Shown here in pieces: positions 43,665-56,000 of a stretch of DNA of 64,000 nucleotides. The DNA comes from Lepas anatifera (taxonomy: Eukaryota; Arthropoda; Thecostraca; Lepadidae). The notes below the pieces were generated by a model that did no database searches, was not told where the DNA came from, and worked only from the letters and a program-made list of their open reading frames with translations. Each line of letters opens with the position of its first letter. The first letter of the stretch is position 1. The stretch covers positions 1 to 64,000 of the forward strand of contig JAOTON010000331.1 in the NCBI GenBank assembly GCA_034440635.1. Reading direction: 5' to 3'. Position numbers and translations under genes: made by a program.

Positions 43665-46100
43665 TTAAGCGCTGACATGACCCTAAATGTTCGCTTGTTT
43701 AACCCATTGAAACTTAAAGCTAAGCTTTGAAATTTTGCACACATAGAGCCAATGAATAGCTCTGGAATCAAACCGCATCTCCTTATTTAACCCGCGCCCC
43801 ACCGGGGGTCCGGCGCCACCTTCGCCCCACCGGGGGCCATCGATGGCCCCCCCTCTAACTCCGAAAATATGGGCGTTAGCGCAAATCTGCAAAGTGCAAT
43901 AGAAAGCTCGCGTGAATTCAGTAAGAAATTACTTCGCATGTTTTAGTGCTCAGGTCAATGGTTTGACCTCCAGAGGCCAAATTAGGTCAAGATCGGCTAT
44001 TTTCACTCAAATATGCAATGATTAAGCCAACTGGGCATAACTCTTATGTCATTAGAGCTATTGAGGCCTGGTAAAGTACATTTGATAGCAAATTTCCAGT
44101 ACTTTTTCCGCTATGTGGAACGTAAAGACCTCCCGCCAGTTGTTTGACCGCCAGAGGTCACCTCGTGACCTAATATGACCTGAGGTCACGAAAGGTCAAA
44201 AAGTGACCTTGCCGTATATCAAATGAAAGCCAGTAACAAGACAAACACGATGGTGTTTGTTTCACCGCTCTAGTTCAATTAGGTCAAAAGTTATTGTCAA
44301 AATACTGTTTTTGACCTCTGGTGACCTTGCATGACCTTGGAAAAGTCAAAGGGCAAATATGACCCCTGGTATCCGTGAAAGGGTGTCCAAAAACGTTGTT
44401 CTGAGCAGTCTGAGTATTTGCAATCATTTTTGTGGCTTTTATATCATGAAATAGCTTTTCCCCATGCTTTTCCAATGGGAGATGTCGCCTCGTGACCTGA
44501 CCTCAGGGCACGAAATCGAAAAATCCCGGATATACACCTTGTAGACCCTGGAGGGGTCATGAAGTGTAGGAAGTTTCAAATTGATCGACTTCGAAATGTA
44601 GCTCTTACAGAGCTCTAAAGGTGAAGTGAGGTGACCTTGGTTGACCTCGTCTGGTGACCTGACCTTGGGTGACCTGGGGTAAAAAATTTCAGGGATGATG
44701 GGAAAATGATGCAGTGAGAGGTAGAGCCCTCAACCGCGGTGCTGCGCCTCGTGGTTTTTCTGCTATCCCGGAAAAACCTTAGGGGGGCCATCGATGGCCC
44801 CCCGGTGGGGCGAGGGTTAACGTAGAAACTGAGAAATCAGCTGACGCCCATGAAACAATTTTGTTAAAGCCGCCTTAACGAAGGTGCGTGATCGGCCTAT
44901 AGTTCATAGTAGGCAGGGAGACCTGTACACTACACGTTCTTGTGGAGTGTACTAACATGACGCTGAATGTTGGCTTATTTAACCCTCTTAAACTTGCAGC
45001 GTAGTTTTGAAATTTAGCAAACAGATAGCCAATGAATGAAGCTAACCTTGGCAAAACGCTGCGTTTCGTTATTTAATCTAGAAACTGAAAAATTAAATTT
45101 TTATTTCTGATGACGATCATGCATTTTCCTTAGCGCTTCCTTAACGAAGGTGCGTGATCGGCCGGTAGTAGGTTTACAGCTTGCAAACCGAGAGAATGCT
45201 TAGCTGTGAAGAAGATTGTGAGACTTGTGCTTGAGATGGAGCACTGGAAATTTTGTGCCAACGGAGAGAAATATTTGGGCTATTTTCGCAAAAACTTTTC
45301 CTTCTTCTGGTATACCTAGGGAAGGAGAAAAGAGATCAAAATATTTGTTTTTCCTCTGAACTTTTTCCCTTTTGTAAACATTTTCTATACCCCAAGCAGC
45401 CTCAGGGGTCAGTAGCACCCTGAACACTTGTGGGTGGCCAAGGAGCACAATATTAACTTTGGAGAATTAAAATTCTATTTCATTTAGTGCTTTTATGAAC
45501 CTAAGCGTTAGCCTGTTGACAAGCCAATTTCTTGGTGCTGACATGACCCTAACATTTTTCTTGTTTAACCCATTGAAACTTAAAGTTGACTTTTGAAATA
45601 TGGCTCAAATGACGCGAATGAATGGAGCTAGCTCTGGAAAAAATTGCATCTCATTATTCACTTTAAAAACTGAGAAAACAGCAGGGTTACTTCTAACGCC
45701 GATGAAGTAATTTCCTTAGCGCTGCCTTCAAAGGTGCGTCTTCGGCCAGTAGTAGGTTTACAGCTTGCAAACCGAGACAATGCTTAACTGTCAAGAAGAT
45801 TGGGAGACTTGAGCTTGAGATAGAGCTCAGAAATTTTGTGCCAGCGGAGAGAAAGATTCAGGCTATTTTTGCAAAACTTTTTCATTTGTCTGATTTAAGT
45901 AGGAAAGGAGGGCGGAGAGAAAAATAACTTTTCCATTGGGTTGTTTTCTGCTTTTTCTGGAAATATTTCCTATACTCCAAACCACCACACGGGCCAGTAG
46001 CACCCTCAAGACTTGTGGGCGCCCTAGTATATCAAGGTTTAAGTTTAGATAATTGAAGTTATTTAGCTTTTACTGTTTTTATTGCCCTAAGCACAAGCCT
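43665..46100. repeat. ~585 bp tandem repeat, three units
   Basis: Units near 43665, 44950 and 45535 share TGACATGACCCTAAA, TTTAACCCATTGAAACTTAA, GCCAATGAATG, AGAAACTGAGAAA, AACGAAGGTGCGTGATCGGCC and AGTAGCACCCT. Unit 1 is interrupted by the TTAA element 43787-44820. No ORF is conserved. Short recurring motif AGGTTTACAGCTTGCAAACCGAG is found in units 2 and 3. Confidence 0.75.
43787..44820. mobile_element. TTAA-flanked piggyBac-like element, ATCGAT type
   Basis: TTAA at 43787-43790 and 44817-44820. Ends TTAACCCGCGCCCCACC and (inverted) TTAACCCTCGCCCCACC. Palindromes GGGGGCCATCGATGGCCCCC sit at 43832-43851 and 44782-44803. The empty site is TTAA at 45073-45076 in the neighbouring tandem unit. 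The interior is dense in AGGTCA/TGACC(T) motifs (for example 44150-44210, 44630-44680). No ORF of note. Confidence 0.9.
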
Positions 46101-46199
46101 GTTCAACAGGCCCTGTTGAATCCATAGTAAATTAAAACAAAACTTTGTAATGTACAATAAATAGAGGGAACAAATGGGCTGCATTTGGTCGGGGGAAGG

Positions 46200-46460
46200 C
46201 AGGGGGCGCAATTTTTAAGGAGCCTCATCCCCCAGGAGTGGACGCAAACCCGAGTTTTGGGGGAGGGGTGGTCAAACCCATGTCTACCTCTCCTCCTGGG
46301 GGGATGGGAGCGAATGTTTTTTGCTCTATAAACCTAGTGTAAACACGTTTTTTATTTCTCCAGCGTTTGAGGGGCCAAAATAGTTTGCCCCCTCCAGCGC
46401 TTTGGGGGCATGGCCGGAATGGCCCCCTGCGTCCGCCAATGCATCCCGCCTTGGTGGGGC
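46200..46460. mobile_element. G/C-run MITE-like fragment
   Basis: CAGGAGTGGACGCAAACCCG on the left and CTGCGTCCGCCAATG on the right; G-runs and C-runs between. Inverted similarity to 29440-29600 (GCCCCCTGCGTC and GGGGGCATGGCCGGAATGGC). The boundaries are approximate. Confidence 0.45.
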
Positions 46461-48055
46461 TGGTCACACAGGGTCGATCAGGTTCAAAATCTGGCGCCAA
46501 GCATTGGCGCGCATTTCAAGTCGGCTGACGGCCGGCGGCGGTCTTCCACCCGCAGTGCCATGAAGGGGGAGGGGCCGGGGTGGCGACAGCGGCAGCAATG
46601 GGATCCACGGAGGGGCGGCCGACACCAGGAGGTGAAAATTTAGGTCGGCCTGCTAACGCCATAGAGGTAAAAAGGTATAAATGGATGGGCCATATAATAC
46701 CATCAGTGAATACTTATCGTGAGTATACCTTCCTGAAAACGCTCACAAAATAATGTTGTTTTGTCTCATTATATGCTCAGCCTATGTCATCCGTCGTTCT
46801 CCGGTAATTTGTTTTCTTACAATGTGAAAAAAGTACAATATGGCACCAGGCACCTCGAAAATAGCTTAAGAATAGTTGGTACAAGTCGCATGTTAAATCC
46901 GAGAGGAGAAAATGTCATAGCAACCCCCAAACAACGATTTAGGATTAAAAACGTGGTGAACGGCAGTCGTTTTCTAATACATTTATTTTCGATATTCCCT
47001 CATTTGACGTGATATACCCTCACTTTATATTCACTCTTAAAGTGAGTTATTCGAATGGAAATGGAATGAAAAATGTTTTTGATTTTTGTATTTTATAGTA
47101 TGTAAGCATTGCCAAGCTTTTCCTAGTGTCTAATACATCTTTTAACAGAATTGGATCAAAATTGGTTAATAACTACTATTTTTCTCGATTTTTTAAATAT
47201 ATACCTAAATATATGCGTTTTTTCACCCCGGGATGGAAATAAACTTCTACAAGTTGAAACCAAGTACACCAAAGGAGGAAATATGATAACCTCCCGACTT
47301 TTAGGAAAGTTTTTTCCTTCGGCAAATAGTTTTATATGGCATTTATGAGCAAATCACTATGAATGCAAAAAAATCAAAGATAATCCAACATTAAAAGAGC
47401 TGCCAAAGTGTCATTTTTTCCAGACAAATACTTTGAAATAAGGCAAAAGGAAGACAAAGGCATTACCAATCTATAAGCAAAGTTTCAAAGCAAACAGTGC
47501 AATGAGCCTTGCGGTAGAAGTCAAACAATATCTTATGAATTTGGTACTTTTTTCTCAAGCAAATGCATATATCATTAGACAAAATGTTCAGTGATATCTA
47601 AAAACGTGTGGAACAGAACCATAATGAATCGAGTTTTAATTTGTGATATAAATGATCTGGTTCCGAGGTATAGTTCAGGAGTAATCTATGAAAAACGGAT
47701 TTTCAGTTGCTTTTTCGTCAAGTTTTGGGGGATTTCTTCACATTATTTTATTTCTGGACCCTTTGGTGTCTGATTTTGCTGTCCAAGGATGCGGCAGATC
47801 CAGACGAACATTTTGAGCATACTTACAAGACCATACGTTGTGTTTATGGAAAGATACCACCAAAACACCATTCCATAGCTCAGCTCAGTTTCCTGCACTA
47901 GATGTTTTGGTCGCCTCTGGTTTCCTTAACGGTCGCCCAGATTTGAATTTATTTGAATTTGTATCCAACGGAACCAGCTATTGTGGGTGCCAAATTCTTG
48001 AAATTTATTTTGACTGGGTAAAAAAGCGCTCCCAGCATTCGACAAATTGGTAATT
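46461..48055. other. GC-rich patch then AT-rich unassigned sequence
   Basis: 46480-46640 is GC-rich without recognisable content. 46700-48055 is AT-rich with ORFs under 85 codons and no motifs. Confidence 0.4.
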
Positions 48056-48922
48056 TTACAGTCAAATTCCGCGGCCACGACCTAGTACCTTCTATGAACG
48101 TTAAAAACCTCGGCCTGACCTTCGACCGCACCCTCAGCTGGGACTCTCACATTTCTCTTCTTACGCGTCAATGCTTCGGAATTTTGAGTGGTCTCTCACA
48201 TCTGAGACATTGCTTGCCTCCCAGAGTCATCTCCCCGATAGTCAGCTCCCTGGTTATCTCCCGCGTCCGATACTGCATCAGCGTATTCAGTAACGGGACC
48301 CAAACCAATAACATTCGGCTCCAAAAAATTATTAACTATGCTGCAAAAGTCATTTTTGGTCGCAAAAAGTTTGATCACGTATCGGATGTGTTAGAGGACC
48401 TGGGCTGGCTGTCGGCGGGTGAGCTGGTGAGGTATCACACACTTGTACTTGTGCACAAGGTGGTGTGTTTCGGGGAGCCAGAGGAGCTGGCTCTGGGATT
48501 CGAAGAGGTCCGGCTTACCCGAGAGCGCAGCACGAGGCAGGACGGAGACTTTCGGGTGCCGCGCTCGCGGAGTAATATGGGACAGCGCAGATTTAAAGCC
48601 CGGGGTCCGTTGTTATACAATGATCTGCCTAATGACCTGAAAATGCTACCAGTGCCTATTTTCTGCCGCGCCCTCAAGCGCCAACTCTTGGCGGAGCGGA
48701 TTTAGGGCGATGTGAGTGTGTGGTGGTGCGCTGGGTGAATAGCGATATGTAGTATTTTAAGTGATTATTTCTTAATGTACGATTTTAACTGGTTTGTGTT
48801 GTATGAAGTGTGTCGCCTAACTATATCCCCAACCATTAATAGCTTGACGTAGGGTCCTAATAGCCACAACTGTTCTTTTAACTGTGGATGACTCTGAATA
48901 AAGTCTTTGTCTTTGTCTTTGG
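48056..48922 (+). mobile_element. 3' end of a jockey/CR1-like LINE, 5' truncated
   Basis: Coding part 48056-48708 encodes the region after the reverse transcriptase palm: VKNLGLTFDRTLSWDSHI, ISRVRYCISVF, RLQKIINYAAKVIFG and LGWLSAGELVRYHTL are hallmark blocks of jockey/CR1-type elements. The ORF ends LLAERI with TAG at 48703-48705. The 3' UTR of ~200 bp closes with AATAAAG and CTTTGT repeats (48898-48921), a LINE-like 3' tail. The frame is intact over ~215 codons, so the copy is fairly young. Truncation before FADD makes it dead on arrival. Confidence 0.85.
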
Positions 48923-48992
48923 GTAGAAGTTTGGAATATACGAAAGTTTTTAGCTATTTCAGAGGTAAATGGGGTTTTCATTTAGTTTTGTT

Positions 48993-49560
48993 TTAACCCT
49001 CGCCCTACCGGGGGCCATCGATGGCCCCTCCCTAAGGTTTTTTCGAGATAGCAGAAAAACGACGAAACGCAGCACCGCGGTTCAGGGCCCTATCTCTCAC
49101 CTCATCATTTTCCCACCATCCCTGAAAATTTTTACCCCGGGTCAACCAAGGTCAGGTCACCAGGCGAGATCAACCAAGGTCACCTCACTTCAACTTTGAA
49201 GCTCTATAAGAGCTACATTTCTTAGTCGATCGATTTGAAATTTGCTACACTTCATGACCTTTTCAGGGTCTACAATGTGTATATCCGGGATTTTTTCGAT
49301 TTCGTGACCTGAGATCAGGTCACAAGGCAACCTCTCCCATTGGAAAAGCATGGGGAAAGCTGTCCATGATCTAAAAACCACAAAAATTATTGAAAATACT
49401 CAGACTGCTCAGAACAGCGTTTTTGGACACCCTTTCACGGATCCCAGGGGTCATGTTTGTCCTTTGACCTTTCCAAGGTCATCCAAGGTCACCAGGGGTC
49501 AAAAACAGTATTTTCACAGTAACTTTTGACCTAATTAAGCTAGAGCGCTGAAACAGCCTA
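48993..49560. mobile_element. Partial TTAA element, ATCGAT type
   Basis: TTAACCCTCGCCCTACC then a GGGGGCCATCGATGGCCCC palindrome (49010-49028). It continues as the inverse of 44820 downward (GATAGCAGAAAAACGACG, GGTCAGGTCACC, CCCATTGGAAAAGCATGGGG) to about 49560, where similarity ends. The second TTAA end is absent. Confidence 0.75.
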
Positions 49561-50356
49561 GAGCGTGAAGGGTGTATATGAAGACAACAGTTAAAAAAGC
49601 CTTGGGTTTGAACTATTGCAGTGAAATATGTTTAATTTTATGCGCAAAATACCAAACACATAGCCCTTTGCCTGATTTTAAAATCAGGCAGCTGCCTTTA
49701 ATAGATTGTTGTCAAAGCAGGCTAGAAAATGGGGTGTTTTTATCGTTCAACTTTGGCGACACTTGACACCAAAAACCGTCCAAACTATAGTATCCCTTGT
49801 GCAACATCTACGGCCGCCAGGATTTTTAGATTATTATCACGCATAGCACATTGTTTTGGCTTTGTTCTGCTAGAAGCACAATGCTCTCCGTGTTTTCCTG
49901 AACCCTAGATTGCAGTTGCAGCATGCAATGTTTTTCCTCATGCAGTGTTCTTAAGACGAAGATGCTGGAGACGCGGCTAGATGAGTACCGAAGGAGCAAC
50001 GAACAATACAGTATGTGAAATAACTGAAATAGCATATAACAAGAACATAACATGCATCGAAGACTCACCTATGGACATTAAAAATAATATAATCAGCAAA
50101 CGCAAACACGACTCAAAAAGAAGACCGAAGCATGAGCTCACACGATTCAGTTATCATCAGACTTCCATCAGTTATGCTGGTACAATTCATATAGAATAAG
50201 CTCCCTTGTCGTTTACATTGTTCAGCCCAGATCTGAGGTCTCAGGGAGTCGGCCTTGTATTCCCACCGGCTGGCAGAGGCCGGGAACACCGGGCCGGCCA
50301 CACGAGGCAGCCGCTTTCTTGCCGCTGGCGGTACTGGCGGAGGGGAGCGCGACAGA
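49561..50356. other. No recognisable feature
   Basis: Unassigned; a GC-rich stretch at 50250-50340 precedes the SINE. Confidence 0.4.
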
Positions 50357-50532
50357 TAATAATAATTATTGGGGCTTATCGACGCACCAACTGCCAGGGT
50401 CATATGGCGTCGCCAACTCTCTCCCTGTTGGAAGGGTTGCTCGGGAGCCAGCTTGCTCCTTGTTCAGGGAAGCCGCCGGGCCTTGAACCCGGGTCGGCTG
50501 CGTGGAAGCCAGCTATGCTGAACACTCCACCA
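50357..50532 (-). mobile_element. tRNA-derived SINE, minus strand
   Basis: Plus-strand start AATAATAATTATTGGGGC, then CGTCGCCAACTCTCTCCCTG and GGGCCTTGAACCCGGGTCGG (inverted B box), continuing to the inverted A-box region ending near CTCCACCACC. A longer version of the copy at 17513-17639. An ORF on the plus strand here is incidental. Confidence 0.8.
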
Positions 50533-50539
50533 CCATAAT

Positions 50540-51219
50540 ATCAAATATCACCAAATATCACCAAAATGTCATGAAAATAGCCAAAACACGACTGTTTTGG
50601 ATAGATTTAAGGGCAAATCAGCCAACCCATGTAAGTACTTAGCATCAGAGAAATCAGCGGAGCATGTCATATCTGTTACCATGTGCAAGTTAAGGCATAT
50701 TGGAGTCGAAAGTTCATTTGTTATGCCCGCTGGTTTTGTCGTGACGAGTGAGCCCTGGCTGAATGCGGATTAAGTTCCTTGCCTCCCGCAAACGCCGTGG
50801 GACGAGGAGTGGCATAGTGTCTTTGGAAGAACACAATTTTTGCTGCCAGAATAATTTGGGAGATACCTTTTCAACACGTTTACTAAGTTCCATATTCTCA
50901 AGGATCGGTTCCAGTTAAGAGTAAAGAAAAGGTGAACAGGCCGGTGGTTTTAATGCGAATGGTAACACATGGCTGAAAATTGTGAAAACTAGTTCTTCAT
51001 TTAAATTAATCAGTAGAAATCCTCGTTTAGGGGACTGTGCTCTGAGCTTAGGGGCACACGCCTTTTTATCATCACTTGCCAGAATCCACCAGTATAATAA
51101 GCAATTTATATAACCAGGAGTGCCTAGGTATCACAAGCCGTTTTAGAGATTTTTCATTCCTCGTTAGCTCCATTTTACAAGGGGAGTTTCCATCGTGTTC
51201 TTATTCTCCATCTATTCAA
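50540..51219. other. No recognisable feature
   Basis: Unassigned sequence between the SINE and the minisatellite. Confidence 0.4.
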
Positions 51220-52320
51220 GACCAGCTCTGGGACCTCCAAGTGTGGATCAGGGGCCTCCAGAGCAGCTTCCCCCATCCCCCCCAGTTGTGCCTCCAGGGA
51301 CTAGACTAGCTGAGTGACCCCGCCTCGAGATGATGGGAGTTGGCCTTGTGTTCTTATTATCTGTCTATTCAAGCCCACCTCAGGGGCCCCTGATGTACAT
51401 CAGGGCCCCAGAGCAGCTCATGCTTCACCCAGGGACTAGACTAGCTCATTGGCCCTAGAGATGAGGTCATCAGACTAGCTCAATGGGCCACAGATAAGCT
51501 CATAGGGCCTTAAACCAGTTCAAGAAGCCCCAGAACAGTTTAAGGCGCCAGATCACCTCAGGGGGCCTAAAGCCAAAATTAGGGGCTCTCACAAGCTCAG
51601 AGCCCAGAACAGCTCAGGGTACCCTCAGAACCCAAATCCGCTCTTGGCCCCCAGATCAGCTCTTAGGGCCTCAAGTCAGGTCAGGGGCAAGATCAAGTCA
51701 GGGGCACTAAATCAGCTTAGTGATCCCTAACCAACTCGGGGCCCAATCAGTTCAAAAACCCTAGAGGTGCTCAGGGGACACCAGATCGGCCCATAGGGCA
51801 TCATATCAGCTTCGGGGACAAACAATGAGATCAGTGGTCCCCGACCAGCTCAGGGGCCCAGATCAGCTCGGGAATACCAGATCAAGTCAGGAGGCACTTA
51901 ATCAGCTCAGGAGCACCATACAATCTCAGGGGCCCTCATCAGCCTCTGTGGGCCCAGCTCAGCTCAGGGCTTTAGAGCTGCTCACGAAATCACGTAAGGA
52001 GGCCCAGGCCAGCTTAAAGGGCGCAAGATTAGCTCATGGGGCACCAAACTAGCTCAGAGGGCATCAGATGGACTCAGGAAGCACTAGATCGACTCAGGGG
52101 CATTAGTGCAGCTCAGGTGGCACCAGATCGATCCGCTCGGGGGCCTAGATCAGCTCCCAGCCCCCCAGACTATGGCAGGGGCCTAAATCAGCTCAAGGAG
52201 CAACATAACAGCTCAGGGGACACAAAATGGACTCAGGGCCCACCAAACCAGCTCAGGGGCACCGGACCAACTAAGGAGACATCAATAATTAGCTGAGGGG
52301 GCACCTAATCAGCTGAAGAG
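51220..52320. repeat. Degenerate minisatellite, CAGCTCAGGGGC type
   Basis: About 30-bp units of the form AGATCAGCTCAGGGGCACC, strongly diverged, run across ~1.1 kb. Earlier part has variants such as CAGGGGCCTCCAGAGCAGCT. Plus-strand ORFs (51825-52296) with QLR/GPD repeats are by-products. The array resumes at 58640 beyond the LINE. Confidence 0.85.
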
Positions 52321-53000
52321 GCACAATATTGACTTTTTTCACATCGTGTATTTTTCAGCACAGCTATTCAGACACATTTGGGCACAGCCATTGCTATGTT
52401 CACTATAGCTCCAAAATTACCAAAGATAGACACACAAAAACCCAGCCAAGAGACAAGGTAGACTCAACGTTTTTCACAATTGAACATATCCTTTATCAAC
52501 CATAGATCACTTCAAACCATTTCGAAATCCGAAGTATCGCATTTCCGAGGCCGCGGATTAGACCCAATCTACACAAAAATAAGCGTTAATGCTCCTTAAA
52601 CTGAAGTCATGCTGCATCAACACTGAACTGCAGTAAGGCCTGCACGATAAAGTGAGTCGCTGAGAGAATACAATGTCAACCGAGAGCGCCCGGGCTCACC
52701 CAAGGAAGAAAACACCTATGCGTAACAGTAATAAAGAGACGAACACTTTACACTAGTAACCACGGCCCCAGCGGGCCCTTCACTCCGGTGACACGCCACA
52801 AAACCCTCCCCATTCCCGACCACATCCATCGCAGTGGCCACACCACTGTACACAGGCAGATTCAGTGCGCCGTCGCCTCCCGCCGCGCGCCGCCGTCATC
52901 AGAGACGCACCGGTGAGAGAGCGCTGGCATGGTCCGCTCGGAGGACGGACACAGGTGCATACATACATGGTGTGGTCTCGAGTGTGCGTAAGTGGTGGTG
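52321..53000. other. Sequence between minisatellite and LINE coding end
   Basis: Probably includes the LINE 3' UTR (minus strand); the junction is not clear. AATAAAG at 52729-52735 is on the plus strand and not helpful. A GC-rich stretch at 52760-52950 has no known motif. Confidence 0.35.
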
Positions 53001-56000
53001 TTATAAGCGTTTAATCAACGATCCCCATCTGTCCACAAACTGACTTTCGGTATCATTAATTTTAGCAATGTAGTGTTCAACTTTTAGATAGTCGCAAATG
53101 TGAAATTTCAGGTTTTCGAGAGTTAAGCACTCCTGACGATCTCTATATTTCCAAATGAATTGATTTGTAAGCATGATTGTAGTGTTGATCCAACATTCCT
53201 CATTTAAGTTGCTTTTACGAATGCCTAAAATTACGTCCTTGCCTGTGATATTAATTTGTGTTCCCAATAAACCTCTTACTCCGAGCCACAGAGTTCTTAC
53301 GGAAGGACACGAATACAATTTGTGAATTATGGTTTCTGAGAACATGGGACATTTCTTACATTTATCACTCTCGGTGATTCCAAAAAGGTAGAGTAGTCTT
53401 TGCGTTGGTAGAATACGTTTTATTATCCTATACTGTATCCACCTGAGATTTACGTCCCTTGTCGATTGTTTGAGTCGTGTGTATATAGAAGACCACTGCA
53501 TCTGGGGCGATAGCGTTGGGTAAAGCTCTAATTTCCATTTTTCGTGGCATTTTTCAGTAACCAAGGGATGTGCGTTTTCTTCTAGTATCCAATACGTCCA
53601 TTTCGCCGTTTTTGATGAGCTTCTCAGGGTGTTGAAGCATTCGGGATCCACTAGCTCTGCTGGTTTTTCCCTTGATATACGTTGTTTCCACTCATCCGGA
53701 ATAGCTCTCAGGATTGAGAGCGCTAAGATGGGGTGAATACTATATTTCCTCGCAATTTCATTTGCTGTAAAAAGTTTTCTCTCTAAAACGTTGTAGAGAT
53801 CAGCAATTCTTAATAGTCCCTTAGTAATTAGGAGTTGTCTACTAATTGATTGGTTGCTTTCGGCTTTAATATCTCTATTGCCCCATATAACTTTCGCAAG
53901 GATATTACCTGCGCCTATTTTCCTCTGCTTTCTTAATAACCGTCCACGCTGAACATGCCTCCTCCCAAAATTTGCTTATTAGCCACTTCTTTATCGTATC
54001 AGGGTTGCTATCACAATGAAAAACAGTGGTGTCTCTTCCTAGGTGAAGTTTTTCTTTCATTATATCCTTCCACTTGGCCTTGTTCTCTACATCCGTATAT
54101 TTCCTAACCCACGCAATCTTTAAGCTGTTCGACTGAGATATAACATCCGGGACCTGTAGCCCACCATCCTTATATTTCGCTTTAAGAGTTGCCCGCTTTA
54201 TTCGATCTTTTTTGCCGCCCCAAATAAATTTGAAGAAGGCACTCTCCAACTTCTTAACAAACTCTAAGCTCGGAGAAGGAAGAACTGTCATGAGATAAAT
54301 CAGCTGTGAAAGCAGTTCGGATTTTATCAAGTATATACGCCCAAAGGGAGTTAAGCCTCTTCCGGCCCATGGAGTGAGTCGAGCAATAATATTTTCAAAT
54401 TTGGCGTCGTAATTTAGGCTGGAGATATTCACTTCTGGATCATTTGGTATTTTAACCCCCAGTATTTCAATACAGCCCTTTGGCCACTGAATGTTAAAAT
54501 CGGTGCATATCGGCTGTTTAGAACTCGCAGCATGACCTATCCATAGCGCTTGAGTCTTTGATACATTTAGTTCCAAGCCAGATACCGTTTTAAAATCTTC
54601 AAAAATAGTTAAGCATGCTAGCATTGACTGTGAGCTGCCGTTCATTATCACGGTAACATCGTCCGCGAAACTTGTGATCTTGATATCAGTATTATTGATA
54701 TTAACCCCCTTTATAGCCTCACATCTTCTGATCCGCTCCAGAAGGGGTTCAAATACGATCAAAAATAGAAGGCAGCTTAAGGGGCAACCTTGCCTAAGGC
54801 CCAGCTCTATCTTATAATCACGTGATATTTTCCCGTTAATCTGCACCGCCGCTGTGGTTGGAGACTGGATATTTCTATCGTACAACACGTCGATCCATCT
54901 GAGAAAATTGTTTCCTAACCCAGCTGCTGAAAGTACGTGTTTCATATACTGCCAATCAACGCAATCATACGCTTTCTTTACGTCGCAAGCAAGGAGGAGG
55001 GCTGAATAATTATGGCAAATACAATATGCTTTTAGATCAAGCAAGAGTCTTATATTTTCCCCTATAAAGCGACCCTTAATAAAGCCAGTCTGGTCGTTGT
55101 TAATGAGATGATTGATAACATTAGCTAACCGAAGGGCAAGACACTTAGTGATAATTTTATAGAAGGTATTTAAAAGACTTATCGGTCGTAAGTTACTTAG
55201 CATCCGGCTATCTTTTTCCTTTCTTCGGAATCAAGATTGTGATGCTACGTTTTATATTGACGGGCATGTTTCTGGATTCAAATATTTCGCAAATAGCAAG
55301 GTGTATTAAGTGATTTAGTTCTGGCCAAAAAAACATATAAAACTCACCGGTATAACCAGAGGGCCCGGGTGACGTATTATTACGGGTTGAGAAAACTGCT
55401 CGCCTTACTTCATCAATGTCTAAAGGACTGTTGCAGTGCTCTGTGTCCTCCCGGGACAAACGGGGGAGGGCCGCTATGAATGAATCTGGAGCCACGGCTA
55501 CCGACCTTTGCCTATACAATTCCTCGAAAAATTCCCGTCCCTCTTCAAGCATATCGTCGGTGTTGTTAGTCACTACTTCTTGACCATCTTTCCCTTATCC
55601 TTGACAAAAAGTGCCGTGCAAATGTTCCTACGTTTATTTCGCTTTTGCAATTCGTGGAAATATTTGCTTCCCGTCTCCGCCAATTCTCGCCAACGTGCCC
55701 TAGATTGGAACATTCTTTTGCTGGTTATTTCGTGTATAAGTGTATCCCTTTGCTCTACGAGGGCTTCGATTTCTCGAGCATCTGAATCTGGATTGTCCTG
55801 CAAATTCAAAATGTCTCGTTCCAACTTTTCAAGATTCTCACGTGATTTACGCTTTTTGTATGATGCAAATTGTATAACATGACCCCCTTAAAACACAAAG
55901 TAGCGTTTCAAATAAAGTTACTTTAGATGCTATACTATTCTGGTTATCTAGTATAATCTCTTATATTTTCCGTCTGACCATTGCTACGAAGTTTTCATTT

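Noticed and set aside
51825..52296. ORFs with repeating Gln-Leu-Arg/Gly-Pro-Asp
   Set aside because: By-products of the ~30 bp minisatellite.
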